Assembly (NCBI RefSeq): GCF_002368395.1
Contig: NZ_AP018254.1
Location: forward strand, 1,612,001-1,676,000
DNA from: Calothrix sp. NIES-3974
GTDB lineage: Bacteria > Cyanobacteriota > Cyanobacteriia > Cyanobacteriales > Nostocaceae
Direction: 5' to 3'
DNA length: 64,000 bases
The notes under the pieces were generated by a model. That model did not search any database. It saw nothing but the letters and a program-made list of their open reading frames with translations, and was not told the origin of the DNA. Below, in pieces: positions 1-9,755 of the stretch. Each line of letters begins with the position of its first letter. Position 1 is the first letter of the stretch. A program made the translations under genes and the position numbers.

Positions 1-1019
1 TATAACCCAACTGCGGCAATCATCCACAGCATCATCCCTAGAAAATAAACGATTTTTTTGCCAACTTTTTGACTGAAAATTCCCCAGATAAATAACATGC
101 ATAGGGCTGTTCCCTGTACCCCAATTAGTACCGTTGGGACATCGGCTTCCCGTAGTTCCATGCAGTTGACGATAAAATAGGGTAGGATACTGGCGGTAAT
201 TTGTAATGCTAACCAGGAAAATAGGTAAATACCAATCACAAATAAAAAAGGACGATTGCGAAAGGCGATTTTAAATTGATCGATGATGGGAATTTCCGCC
301 GTTGTATCATGATTTTGGGTGCGTTGAGCTTCAAAAGCCAAAATGCGATCGCGGGTTCCATACACGCACCAAAGTAGGGAGAGGGTGGCAATTATTCCAC
401 ACACCACCGCTAAAATAACATACTGGGATTGGCGATTGGCAATTAGGCTGAAAATTACCTGTGCCAATATCAGGGAAACAATGCTACCACCAATGGAAAA
501 GGCAAACCGAAAGCTATTTAAGCTAGTACGCTCGTCATAATCCTGGGTCAATTCCGGTGTCATCGCTGTATAGGGTAAATTGACAACGGTATAAAATACC
601 TGGGAAATCAATCCAATCACAATATAGTACATAAATAAACCCCAAATATTGATCTTGGGATTGGTACTAAATTGCGGTACAATCCATTGCAATACGAATG
701 TAATTCCAAAGGGAACTGCTCCATACAACAACCACGGTAAACGTCGTCCCCATCGTTTTGATTGGGTTCTATCCGTAAGTACACCCACCATTGGATCATT
801 GACCGCATCCCAAATTTTCCCCACCATCAAAATGCTACCAGCTAAAGCCGGAGGGATTCCCGCCACATTGGTAAAAAAAACCATTAAAAAGAAACTGGAA
901 ATATTCGCAGTCATGGCTGGTCCTAAATCCCCTGCACCATAGGCTAACTTTAACCAAAAACTGAGTTTATCCCTTGTGTTGACACCCTGTTGATGAATAT
1001 CTGATGGTAAATCATTCAT
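1..1019 (-). CDS. GPH-family (MelB-like) sugar:cation symporter, 3' end outside window
   Basis: I translated this strand from an ATG at 1017-1019; the frame stays open to the window edge, so the C-terminus is missing. The N-terminal part reads KLAYGAGDLGPAMTAN, then AGSILMVGKIWDAVNDPMVG and a TDRTQSKRWGRRLPW loop. These are the hallmarks of the glycoside-pentoside-hexuronide (MFS_2) symporters: the D-P-x-x-G element after helix 2 and the basic R-x-G-R-R-x-W loop. About nine hydrophobic segments are visible in the roughly 340 residues present. It probably sits in the cytoplasmic membrane and moves a sugar or related solute with a cation; the substrate cannot be told. It diverges from the phosphoribosyltransferase gene, leaving 67 bp between the starts. 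Family assignment is firm. Confidence 0.85.
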   Translation of the reverse strand, partial: MNDLPSDIHQQGVNTRDKLSFWLKLAYGAGDLGPAMTANISSFFLMVFFTNVAGIPPALAGSILMVGKIWDAVNDPMVGVLTDRTQSKRWGRRLPWLLYGAVPFGITFVLQWIVPQFSTNPKINIWGLFMYYIVIGLISQVFYTVVNLPYTAMTPELTQDYDERTSLNSFRFAFSIGGSIVSLILAQVIFSLIANRQSQYVILAVVCGIIATLSLLWCVYGTRDRILAFEAQRTQNHDTTAEIPIIDQFKIAFRNRPFLFVIGIYLFSWLALQITASILPYFIVNCMELREADVPTVLIGVQGTALCMLFIWGIFSQKVGKKIVYFLGMMLWMIAAVGL

Positions 1020-1086
1020 ACTACTTCAAGCTCAGATACAATAATAACTTTGGTACTCACGCTTACTACCCATCAAACAATCCGCT

Positions 1087-1650
1087 ATGGCAGACCTATA
1101 CGTTTCTTGGTCAGATTATCATCAAAAAATTGAAAAGTTGGCCGCTCGGATTTACGCATCTGGGTGGCAATTCAACCAAATTGTCTGTCTTGCACGGGGG
1201 GGACTGCGGATTGGCGATATTCTCTCGCGTATTTACCACCAGCCCTTGGCAATTCTCGCTACATCATCTTACAGTGGTGCAGGCAAGCAAGAAAGAGGTA
1301 ATTTAAAATTCGCCAAACATCTGACCATGACATCGACTCATCTCGGCTCAAAAATTCTCCTAGTAGATGATTTAGTCGATTCTGGTATCACTCTCCAAGA
1401 AACCATCCCCTGGTTACATCAGTATAGCGAATCCCCGATTGAAGATATTCGTTCTGCTGTTATTTGGTATAAATCTTGTTCCGTAATTGAACCAGATTAC
1501 TATGTGGATTATTTACATGATAATCCGTGGATTCATCAACCTTTTGAACCCTATGAAATGACTAATCCGGCCGATTTAGCCGCCAAATACGCCCTGGATG
1601 ACAATTTAGAAATGGCGCGATCGCAGTACGAAGTCAGCCGTAATTACTGA
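1087..1650 (+). CDS. Phosphoribosyltransferase (type I PRTase fold)
   Basis: This 187-residue protein has the type I PRTase plan: a hydrophobic strand followed by CLARGGLRIGD near residues 34-44, and the PRPP-binding loop KILLVDDLVDSGITL near residues 90-104 (two acidic residues then D-S-G-x-T). Such proteins transfer a phosphoribosyl group to a purine-type base, or have become regulators. The length fits the xanthine/hypoxanthine PRTase-like group of bacteria, but the base specificity cannot be read. The ATG at 1087 is the first good start. The gene is alone and divergent from the symporter upstream. Family call confident, substrate unknown. Confidence 0.8.
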   Translation: MADLYVSWSDYHQKIEKLAARIYASGWQFNQIVCLARGGLRIGDILSRIYHQPLAILATSSYSGAGKQERGNLKFAKHLTMTSTHLGSKILLVDDLVDSGITLQETIPWLHQYSESPIEDIRSAVIWYKSCSVIEPDYYVDYLHDNPWIHQPFEPYEMTNPADLAAKYALDDNLEMARSQYEVSRNY

Positions 1651-1756
1651 TAATACTAGGTACTGCCCTACCGTCATTTTTTTGCACAGTACATGAGAAT
1701 TGTTCTGCCAAAGATTAAGTCTTGTAACGAAAATGATGGCAACATGATGTCAACAC

Positions 1757-1803
1757 GTAGAGACGCGATACATCGCGTCTCTGATAAATACATCGCGTCT
1801 CTA
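1757..1803. repeat. Palindromic dispersed repeat, family A (GACGCGAT/ATCGCGTC)
   Basis: An inverted repeat built on GAGACGCGATACATCGCGTC, followed by a second right arm. Relatives occur at 7863-7907, 9720-9747, around 26379-26428 and as a tandem expansion at 31040-31182. The DNA just downstream (about 1808-1850) matches 26433-26476 with a shared core CATCCAA...ATCAATTTCATA, so a longer composite element is repeated. The rest of 1651-2139 holds no gene that I can see. Confidence 0.7.
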
Positions 1804-2121
1804 TAAGAGGTTTTAAACATCCAACACATCAATTTCATAGGTCAAATCATTCCCCCATGTAGTTTAGACACAATATCCTGTAGAGACGACCCAACGATTC
1901 CTCTCTACCCCTGATGGCATTACGCAACAGAATCCCAGACAAATACACCTGTATTGTTTTATATTCATTTATCCCCAGCAAACCCCGAAATATTACAGAT
2001 TATTACTTTCTTTCTCATAGAGAAGACGACGGCCCCCCCCTTCGCCTATGTTTTCTAACATGGGTTACTTGAAAACAGTTTCAAGAACTCAGTGAAAAAT
2101 ATCCGCCATTTGTTTTTGTGA

Positions 2122-2673
<552 letters not shown>

Positions 2674-2738
2674 TTGATTTGTAACTATCCACAAGACGAA
2701 GTGTGTTGACAGAATTACTTCCTGTTTACACCTTGTAG

Positions 2739-3284
<546 letters not shown>

Positions 3285-3480
3285 TTAGTTGTTGCGGTAG
3301 TTATAAAATCTTGTAGTTATGTAGTTTGACTAGATAATTACATTTGCTAAGGGGATGGTGCTGATTGTTGAATTGAAGTTTTGAGTTTAACGGTCGGTAC
3401 GATCCACTTAGCTTCCAGATTGGTGGTCATGTTATTGGTACATCTTATCATTGGCTTTTCATCCTTGTCGGTTGTAAAGG

Positions 3481-3690
3481 ATGGAAATTTTTTTGTTTTT
3501 GAGAATTGCTGATTCAGCCAAATCACAACAAATCGATACATTAGTCGCTGGTGGACAAAAGGGAAATTATCCAGCTAATCAGTGTGTAGATTTATTGCAC
3601 TGTTTACTAGCAGCGAGAATGTTTACAGAAGCAGGGAAACTCGATGATTTGTTAACCTGGGAAGAAGATAAGCTGTTAGCATCTGTTTGA
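3481..3690 (+). CDS. Small hypothetical ORF downstream of cpeA
   Basis: A 69-codon reading frame with a purine-rich stretch directly before the ATG. From about residue 10 the composition is protein-like, with an amphipathic stretch NQCVDLLHCLLAARMFTEAG and an acidic C-terminus (DDLLTWEEDKL). I do not recognise it. It could be a real small gene or the 3' remnant of a larger helical-repeat protein whose 5' part has decayed. The rest of 3285-3710 shows nothing else. Confidence 0.3.
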   Translation: MEIFLFLRIADSAKSQQIDTLVAGGQKGNYPANQCVDLLHCLLAARMFTEAGKLDDLLTWEEDKLLASV

Positions 3691-3710
3691 TTTAATAATC
3701 GACTTATATT

Positions 3711-5057
3711 CTATTCATTCATATTTCGATAGGTTGCAACCGCAGAGGGAGAAACACGGTTGAGATAGCGGAAAATCCAGTATTTAAAAATAGTATCTAA
3801 AATCACTGGGAAAGTGGCAATAAACAAGAAAATAAATTCATGATTAGCAGGTAATCCCCAGTGTCGGGAAATTCCTTCGAGGATTACTTCCCAACCGTGG
3901 GGAGAGTGGAAACCGACGAAAATATCGGTAAACAGAATAATAATAAATGCTTTCGCGCTGTCACTGAGTCCGTAGACTACGTGGTCAAAAAAGTCTTTGA
4001 GAACAGCTATTTGTGGTTGACTTGATAATAGGAAAATTACTAAGGCAATCATTGAACAAATATCTGCAAATACGTTTTTGATTGCATTAGAACTTTCACG
4101 ACTAAATGCATAGGCGATTTCCTTGGCTTTGGCTTGCAGTTTTTCTTCCCTTTCGCTTTCCGATAGGACTGGTGCATTACCAATCATCGCTTGGAAACGG
4201 AGATGTTCTTCATACTGGGCTAATTCTGCAAATGCTTTTTCCTCCATTTCGTTATTGATAAATGCATTACTGGTTGTAACTGGATGGAAATAATTGACGA
4301 TTGGACCGATGACAAATGCTTTCGATAACTGATGGGTTAACACCGGAATAATAATTAACAGCAGGATAAATCTAACGGAAATAATAGTTCTACGTTGAGC
4401 TTTGCGAAAGTTTTGTAAAACATCTTTTTCCGCATCCGGATCGAGTTCAACTTGAATCCGTGACACTGTGCTTAAAATAGAACGGGGAAGAATTCCGGTT
4501 GTATTGGCTTTACTGCGATTTTCACCACCTTTATTGCGTCTAGCTAGATACTGTAAGCTTTTAGACTGATTTGGTATGGGACTTTCATCTGTTTGAGGAT
4601 TTGATGATACAATGTTACTAGATGGTTGGGGTGAATTTGTGGGAATGGAAACGGATGCGAGATTATCATCGTAGTTTATATATTTACCGATGACGGAATC
4701 GATAAACTGTAACTTTTCTAGAATCACTGTAGAACTTAGCAGAGTAACTCCATACTTTGGTGCGCGATTATAGTCTGATTCCCGCAAAAAAGTGCGACTA
4801 GAATTAAACTCAGTCAACCGCATTCTGACTATTTTTAATTGTTTATTTAATTCGGTTGTAAAATAATTATCTAAACTACTATATTGGGATGAATAAGTTG
4901 TGATGATACCACCATTAAAGTATTCTTCTTCTATCTTTTTAATGGAGAGAGCAGCTTGATAAGCTGTTTCCAAAGAACGTTCTGGTGTACGCAAATACCA
5001 TTTGTATAATAAAACCAGATAATTATAAGTACGTTGCCACAGACTTAGGTTACTCAT
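3711..5057 (-). CDS. pcxA: Proton extrusion protein PcxA (CemA/CotA family)
   Basis: About 448 residues if begun at the ATG at 5055-5057 (MSNLSLWQRTYNYLV); a TTG four codons upstream is less likely. The N-terminal half is soluble and helical. The C-terminal half holds about four membrane helices, with the CemA-family features NYFHPVTTSNAFINNEMEEK, ALVIFLLSSQ and FHSPHGWEVILEGISRHWGL. PcxA/CotA takes part in light-driven, Na+-dependent proton extrusion across the cytoplasmic membrane, and in Synechocystis its loss impairs CO2 uptake. That fits its presence 10 kb from the CO2-uptake and carboxysome genes. It converges on cpeBA and is a single-gene unit. Confidence 0.9.
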   Translation of the reverse strand: MSNLSLWQRTYNYLVLLYKWYLRTPERSLETAYQAALSIKKIEEEYFNGGIITTYSSQYSSLDNYFTTELNKQLKIVRMRLTEFNSSRTFLRESDYNRAPKYGVTLLSSTVILEKLQFIDSVIGKYINYDDNLASVSIPTNSPQPSSNIVSSNPQTDESPIPNQSKSLQYLARRNKGGENRSKANTTGILPRSILSTVSRIQVELDPDAEKDVLQNFRKAQRRTIISVRFILLLIIIPVLTHQLSKAFVIGPIVNYFHPVTTSNAFINNEMEEKAFAELAQYEEHLRFQAMIGNAPVLSESEREEKLQAKAKEIAYAFSRESSNAIKNVFADICSMIALVIFLLSSQPQIAVLKDFFDHVVYGLSDSAKAFIIILFTDIFVGFHSPHGWEVILEGISRHWGLPANHEFIFLFIATFPVILDTIFKYWIFRYLNRVSPSAVATYRNMNE

Positions 5058-5243
5058 TACAGCCAACAAATTTTGGATTTGGATACTGGGGTTTTGGATG
5101 CGGATATTATTGGTATCCGATTTGCATCGGCATTGGGAGCAAATCCCTAAAACTTTTAGGGAGTAGGGATTTGTAGGTAGGAAGTGTAAGGGAAATTCAT
5201 GGATGACTCAAGTCTCATCACTTACTTCTGGGACTTACCCCGC

Positions 5244-5333
5244 ATTTCTCACAAAACCCTAAAACTCATGGGGATAGTCCGTAGAAGGAAAATCAATCCG
5301 TTACTCAAGGCTTACAACTTACTCGTGAGAAAT
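5244..5333. repeat. MITE-like 90-bp element with 9-bp terminal inverted repeats
   Basis: The element begins ATTTCTCAC and ends GTGAGAAAT, a perfect 9-bp inverted repeat. The interior includes GTAGAAGGAAAATCAATCC and ACTCAAGGCTTACAAC. A related copy lies at 63420-63503, and partial copies near 5180-5215, 34110-34160, 53520-53600 and 53717-53760. It carries no gene of its own. The surrounding gap 5058-5663 is otherwise non-coding. Confidence 0.6.
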
Positions 5334-5663
5334 CCAGGTTACGCACTGGTGACGATCAAACAAGACTTTGAGATTGCCACTTTGCAAGAAGTCGCTTCGC
5401 GTCTACCTTTGGTCGCAATGACGTAATTGCGTAGTGATTGCGTAAGTCCTGACTTCCTGAAAATACAGTTTGAATCTTGTAATGACTTGCGTCGGTAGGG
5501 AACAAGATATCAGAAACAGAGTTGTACTTAGTTTTTGCTTTTTTGAAAAAAAATATGATTCCTATATTGAGAAATTATTTGTTAACTATCCAACATAATT
5601 AGGTGTTTTTCTCCATCAAAAATACGTACTGGTTATCCTAACAAATTATTGAGGAGTTGATTT

Positions 5664-7835
5664 GTGATTGCTAATTCGCTGTGGATTACAGGTCCAAGTC
5701 GCAGTGGAAAAACTACCCGATTGGTGGAAATAATTTGCGACTGGACAAATAAATATTCTCGACACCGTGAACCATTATATTCAAGTAATTATGGTCATCA
5801 AGGTAATTTATATGCCAATGAAAAGGGAATATTGGTGCTAGCAGCGAATGATGACAATCGTCGGGTGTTAGCAGATAGAATTGCGATCGCTACCCAAGGT
5901 CGATTCCCAATCCGGGTGAAAACGGCTTTGGGTTTTTTTCAGGATGAGGTGATTTTGTTTTGGCCTTTATTATTGCAGGAGTTGCACCTCAAGGGACAAT
6001 TTCCGGTGAGGTTGCGACCGGAGACAGAACAGGAACTCGCAACGAAATTATGGCGGACACACTTGAATGAAACCATGATTCGTGAAGTTGGGGTAAATGA
6101 ATATCGCTTGGTACGACGTATTCTAGATATTTTACAGCTGGCTGCTTTAGCTGGAGTAGAATCCGAGCAAATTGGTGAGATTATGGAGCAAGCTCTTCCC
6201 AGGGAGGGAACGGTTAAATTTATCCCACCGGAATTATTGTCAACATTGCTCCAGGATTGGCAAAATTGGTGTTTACAACGGGGTTTTTTGACCTACGGGA
6301 TTATTTGCGGTTTGTATCGACATCACCTTTTACCCCACCCCGAATATCAACAACGGCTACTGCAAAGGTACCAGGGATTGGTAGCCGATGATGTGGGAGA
6401 TTATCCCGCGATCGCCCGTTCCCTATTTACAGCATTTTTACAAACTGGTAAACCCAGTATATTTACATATAACCCCGATTCTAATATTCGCTGGGGATTG
6501 GGAGCAGACCCCGATTACCTGGAAGAACTAGCAGCCGACTGTCAAGTTGAAATCCTCACCCCACAACCATTTTCCTCCCTCAGCCCACCACTGACCTCCT
6601 CCATCCTAGAACTCCTCAGTGATGGTATGACCCTATCCACCCTACCAGACAACATCCAATCAATTCAAACCACATCCAGGTCACAATTATTACGGGAAAC
6701 CGCCGAACACATCATCCACCACATCAAATCCGGAGCGATCGCACCCGTGGAAATCGCCATTATCGCCCCCGGTTTAGATGCGATCGCCCGTTATACCCTG
6801 ATGGAAATTCTCGCCAAACAAAACATCCCCGTTCAACCCATCAACGACCAACGTCCCCTGATAGCCAATCCCACCATCCGGGGATTACTCACCCTCCTAG
6901 CTCTGGTATACCCCGGTTTAGGTAGGTTAATTGACCGCGATGCCGTGGCGGAAATGTTAGTAGTTTTAAGTAATGTATCGAAAGATATTGTTGATTCCGA
7001 AATTGCCGATACATCCGAACCCAAGCCCAAACCGGGAATAGACCCAGTTCGAGCCGGACTCATCGCCGACAACTGCTTCCAACCCCATCCCGACACCCCC
7101 CGGTTATTACCAATTACCAGTTTCGAGCGTTGGGATAGACTAGGATATGCCGCCACCACCACCTATAATGCCATCCTGGCATGGATTGACAACCAACGGC
7201 AACAATACGCCCATAAAACCCTCCTCAATCCCATATTCCTACTCGATCGAGCCATACAAGATTTTCTCTGGAATGGTAGCAACCTACCCTACCAACAATT
7301 AGCCGCACTGCGAGAACTCCTGGAAACTGCCCAACACTACTGGGAAATTGATACCCGCCTGCGTCAGTATTCACCCAGCGAGAACATCCGCAACGACTCC
7401 ACCCTTAGCGAATTTATCCAACTCCTGCGACGAGGGACAATCACCGCTAACCCCTACCCAGTCAACCCCATCGGACGCAACGCCAAAGCCATTACCTTAG
7501 CAAGTATATTTCAATACCGTTCCCAGCGTCGCGTCCATCGCTGGCACTATTGGTTAGATGTCGGCTCCCCCCTCTGGGCAAAAGGAGGAGCAGCCACCCT
7601 ATTCGGCGCACCTTTCTTCCTGCAACACCGTCTGGGAAACCCTTGGACAACAGAAGACGAAGCCCGTACCGAAAGTTTACGGGTACAAACAATTATCACC
7701 GATTTACTAGCCCGTGTTCAAGAGCGTGTATATTTATGCCACAGTGAACTTGCCGTCAATGGACAGGAACAACTAGGTCCTTTGAGTCCCTTGGTACACG
7801 CTTGTATTGGTTCCACAATTGGATTTGAATCCTAG
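5664..7835 (+). CDS. P-loop protein related to UvrD/AddB helicase-like recombination proteins
   Basis: A 723-residue protein with a GTG start at 5664, preceded by GAGGAG. Residues 8-18 read ITGPSRSGKTT, a Walker A motif. A Walker B-like LVADDVGDYP follows near residue 235. The second half has VEIAIIAPGLDAIARYTLME and PTIRGLLTLLALVYPG, resembling the C-terminal motor region of UvrD/AddB proteins. It is shorter than AddB (about 1,100 residues) and I see no C-terminal nuclease with a cysteine cluster. It may be the helicase-like subunit of a cyanobacterial recombination machine, but helicase activity is an inference. It stands alone; downstream lies 0.9 kb of decayed DNA. Confidence 0.6.
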   Translation: MIANSLWITGPSRSGKTTRLVEIICDWTNKYSRHREPLYSSNYGHQGNLYANEKGILVLAANDDNRRVLADRIAIATQGRFPIRVKTALGFFQDEVILFWPLLLQELHLKGQFPVRLRPETEQELATKLWRTHLNETMIREVGVNEYRLVRRILDILQLAALAGVESEQIGEIMEQALPREGTVKFIPPELLSTLLQDWQNWCLQRGFLTYGIICGLYRHHLLPHPEYQQRLLQRYQGLVADDVGDYPAIARSLFTAFLQTGKPSIFTYNPDSNIRWGLGADPDYLEELAADCQVEILTPQPFSSLSPPLTSSILELLSDGMTLSTLPDNIQSIQTTSRSQLLRETAEHIIHHIKSGAIAPVEIAIIAPGLDAIARYTLMEILAKQNIPVQPINDQRPLIANPTIRGLLTLLALVYPGLGRLIDRDAVAEMLVVLSNVSKDIVDSEIADTSEPKPKPGIDPVRAGLIADNCFQPHPDTPRLLPITSFERWDRLGYAATTTYNAILAWIDNQRQQYAHKTLLNPIFLLDRAIQDFLWNGSNLPYQQLAALRELLETAQHYWEIDTRLRQYSPSENIRNDSTLSEFIQLLRRGTITANPYPVNPIGRNAKAITLASIFQYRSQRRVHRWHYWLDVGSPLWAKGGAATLFGAPFFLQHRLGNPWTTEDEARTESLRVQTIITDLLARVQERVYLCHSELAVNGQEQLGPLSPLVHACIGSTIGFES

Positions 7836-7862
7836 AGATTGGAGGTTTAAAAAGGATATCTA

Positions 7863-7907
7863 AGAGACGCGACATGTCGCGTCTATGTCGCGTCTATGTC
7901 GCGTCTG
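7863..7907. repeat. Family A palindromic repeat with three extra right arms
   Basis: GAGACGCGACATGTCGCGTC is a palindrome, followed by two further copies of TATGTCGCGTC. This is a local tandem expansion of one arm, the same process seen in more extreme form at 31040-31182. Confidence 0.7.
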
Positions 7908-8035
7908 TTTTAACCCAAGGAAGCTGACAAGATATAGAGACCCAATATGTCGCGTCTTTACTAGCAAGCCCTGATAAGTTATGGTGTAGGCATGTAGATA
8001 CTTTGTATATACTTATCTCTTCAAAACGCAGATGA

Positions 8036-8200
8036 CAACGACTTTTTAGACACAAACAGATTCAAGGGGTAATTCTTGTCGATCAAATCAACTGCTTGGA
8101 TTGGAAAGCCCGTGGTGTTAAGTTTGTTGAGTCGGTAGCAGAAAGTATTTTAGAGGAAGTTCAAGCAAAGATCGAGCCATTAATCCTAATAGTCATCTGA
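8036..8200 (+). pseudogene. 3' remnant of a MazF/PemK-type toxin gene
   Basis: An open stretch of 54 codons with no start of its own, closed upstream by TGA at 8033-8035 and ending at TGA 8198-8200. It translates with GVILVDQINCLDWKARGVKF followed by VAESILEEVQAKIEPL. This matches the C-terminal third of MazF/PemK endoribonuclease toxins, where a [V/L]DQI-x-x-[L]DW element and a terminal EEV-x-x-KI helix are typical. The N-terminal half and any antitoxin are missing, so it is a dead fragment. The family call rests on motif recognition only. Confidence 0.6.
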
Positions 8201-8355
8201 TGCACAACGTTTAAATTTTCGGCGTTGCTGAATTTGGGTATGAATTATGATTATTTAAATTTTGTATTGAAACCACAATCCTCGTAGAGACGTAGCGATG
8301 CTACGTCTCTACACAACGTCAAATTTTCTGATTTTTAACCTTCAATTATGGAGGG

Positions 8356-8466
8356 GTTTCCAACTAATCCAATTTAACCCAATCGGTAGGGTGCAATTAT
8401 GCAGTTCGCCTACTCATTATCCGTGAAATCGTTTCCAACTAATCCGATTTAACCCAATCGGTAGGG
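8356..8466. CRISPR. Possible relic CRISPR: two 36-bp repeats and one 39-bp spacer
   Basis: A 36-bp sequence beginning GTTTCCAACTAATCC occurs at 8356-8391 and again at 8431-8466 with one mismatch (A against G at repeat position 16), separated by 39 unrelated bases. The second copy contains a perfect stem CCGATT / AATCGG around a 6-base loop; the mismatch breaks one pair of that stem in the first copy. A GTTTC start, 36-bp length, internal stem and spacer length near 39 are all typical of cyanobacterial CRISPRs. There are no further repeats on either side and no cas gene in the window, so it would be an orphan or decayed mini-array. A simple duplicated element remains possible. Confidence 0.45.
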
Positions 8467-8726
8467 AGTTCGTCTAGGGAGCCTTGCCCGGTAAGGGTTT
8501 CAGCGCCCAAATCGACACATCTCTGAAAAACATTATACATGTTATGAAAAATAGCGCAATAGACGAGCCTCAAACCCTTACACAGCAAGTAATCGACACC
8601 ACCCAACGAAATAATAGGCATTTCAGCGATTTGACGACTGGTGTCGATGGTCATGATACCAAATCTATTTGATAAGCTTGTAATCATTGTATAGTAATAC
8701 TTTCAGCTATTTCTTACCCTGTAACA

Positions 8727-9593
8727 TCAAACAAATACCATCTTCGGGATTAACAAACCAGCTTCCACCCGCGCGATTCCCAAAAAATCATGCTTTTCAT
8801 AAACTCGCAACAACCCTTCAGTTTGCGTTTCGTAGGGAATTTTTTGACCATGACACCACTTGATGGCGAAATCGGGGTCAAGGTGAATCGAGGGTAGGTA
8901 TTGTAAGGGAAAGTCCGCAGGTAAAGGTTGAAAATTTCCAGCATCCACCTGGGTCTGTAAATCCTCCAGAGTAATACTATCAGCCAGATGAAAACCACTA
9001 CTAACGGTGCGTTGTAACTTTGCTAGAGTCGCGACCTGACCACAAGCATAACCCAAATCACGAGCGATCGCTCGAATATAGGTTCCCGCACCACAGGATA
9101 TATGTATATCTAGTTCCGGATATTCCCCACTCCGCCAATCTAAAATATCAATGGTAAATACTTGGACATTTCTCCCAGGTACTTCGACAATTTCACCCTT
9201 ACGAGCTAGTTCGTACAATCTTTTCCCATCCACCTGAATGGCACTATAACTGGGAGGAATTTGCCTAATATCACCAATAAAATTACCTATCAATGATTCA
9301 ATTTGTGACAAACTTAAATCCCCACAGGATTGGGAAGCAATCACATCCCCCTCTAAATCATCCGTCGTTGTTTGTACACCAAAGCGAATGGTTCCCAAAT
9401 AGGCTTTATCACCTGGTAAATATTGTAACAATCGAGTTGCCTTCCCCACCGCAATTGGTAACACCCCCGTCGCAGCTGGGTCAAGGGTTCCCCCATGACC
9501 GACTTTTTTAGTTCGGAGAATTTTGCGCACCTTCGCCACACAATCGTGGGAAGTCCAATTAACGGGTTTATTGAGATTGATAAAGCCATTCAT
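8727..9593 (-). CDS. truB: tRNA pseudouridine(55) synthase
   Basis: TruB converts uridine 55 in the T-loop of tRNAs to pseudouridine. The 288-residue sequence begins MNGFINLNKPVNWTSHDCVA and carries the catalytic motif GHGGTLDPAATGVLPIAVG, with the nucleophile Asp38. The later YSAIQVDGKRLYELARKG and GTYIRAIARDLG elements are also diagnostic, and the length is normal. The gene is the most downstream of a minus-strand series whose upstream members are the CO2-uptake genes, but a 162-bp gap with a palindromic repeat separates them, so joint transcription is unsure. Confidence 0.96.
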   Translation of the reverse strand: MNGFINLNKPVNWTSHDCVAKVRKILRTKKVGHGGTLDPAATGVLPIAVGKATRLLQYLPGDKAYLGTIRFGVQTTTDDLEGDVIASQSCGDLSLSQIESLIGNFIGDIRQIPPSYSAIQVDGKRLYELARKGEIVEVPGRNVQVFTIDILDWRSGEYPELDIHISCGAGTYIRAIARDLGYACGQVATLAKLQRTVSSGFHLADSITLEDLQTQVDAGNFQPLPADFPLQYLPSIHLDPDFAIKWCHGQKIPYETQTEGLLRVYEKHDFLGIARVEAGLLIPKMVFV

Positions 9594-9719
9594 GGAGAGG
9601 ATTGGAGAGGGGTTATTTTAATCCGTCGAATTCACTTTAAATTTTGACTGTAGATTAGACTAAAAATACAGAATGGGAGGCAGAGCCTCCCAAATTGGGT
9701 TCCCACGCGGAATTTAATT

Positions 9720-9747
9720 GTAGAGACGCGATATATCGCGTCTCTAC
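9720..9747. repeat. Family A palindrome between truB and chpX
   Basis: GACGCGATATATCGCGTC flanked by AGA/TCT, a nearly perfect 26-28-bp palindrome directly 3' of the CO2-hydration gene. It could fold as a hairpin in either transcript, but no T-run follows. Confidence 0.7.
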
Positions 9748-9755
9748 ACCAACCA

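Noticed and set aside
5199-5426. 75-codon plus-strand ORF after pcxA
   Set aside because: It lies almost wholly in the 90-bp repeat element; a similar peptide appears from the copy at 63420-63503. Not a gene.
8439-8687. 82-codon minus-strand ORF near the CRISPR-like repeats
   Set aside because: Its end is the repeat itself, it has no ribosome binding site and no recognisable motif.
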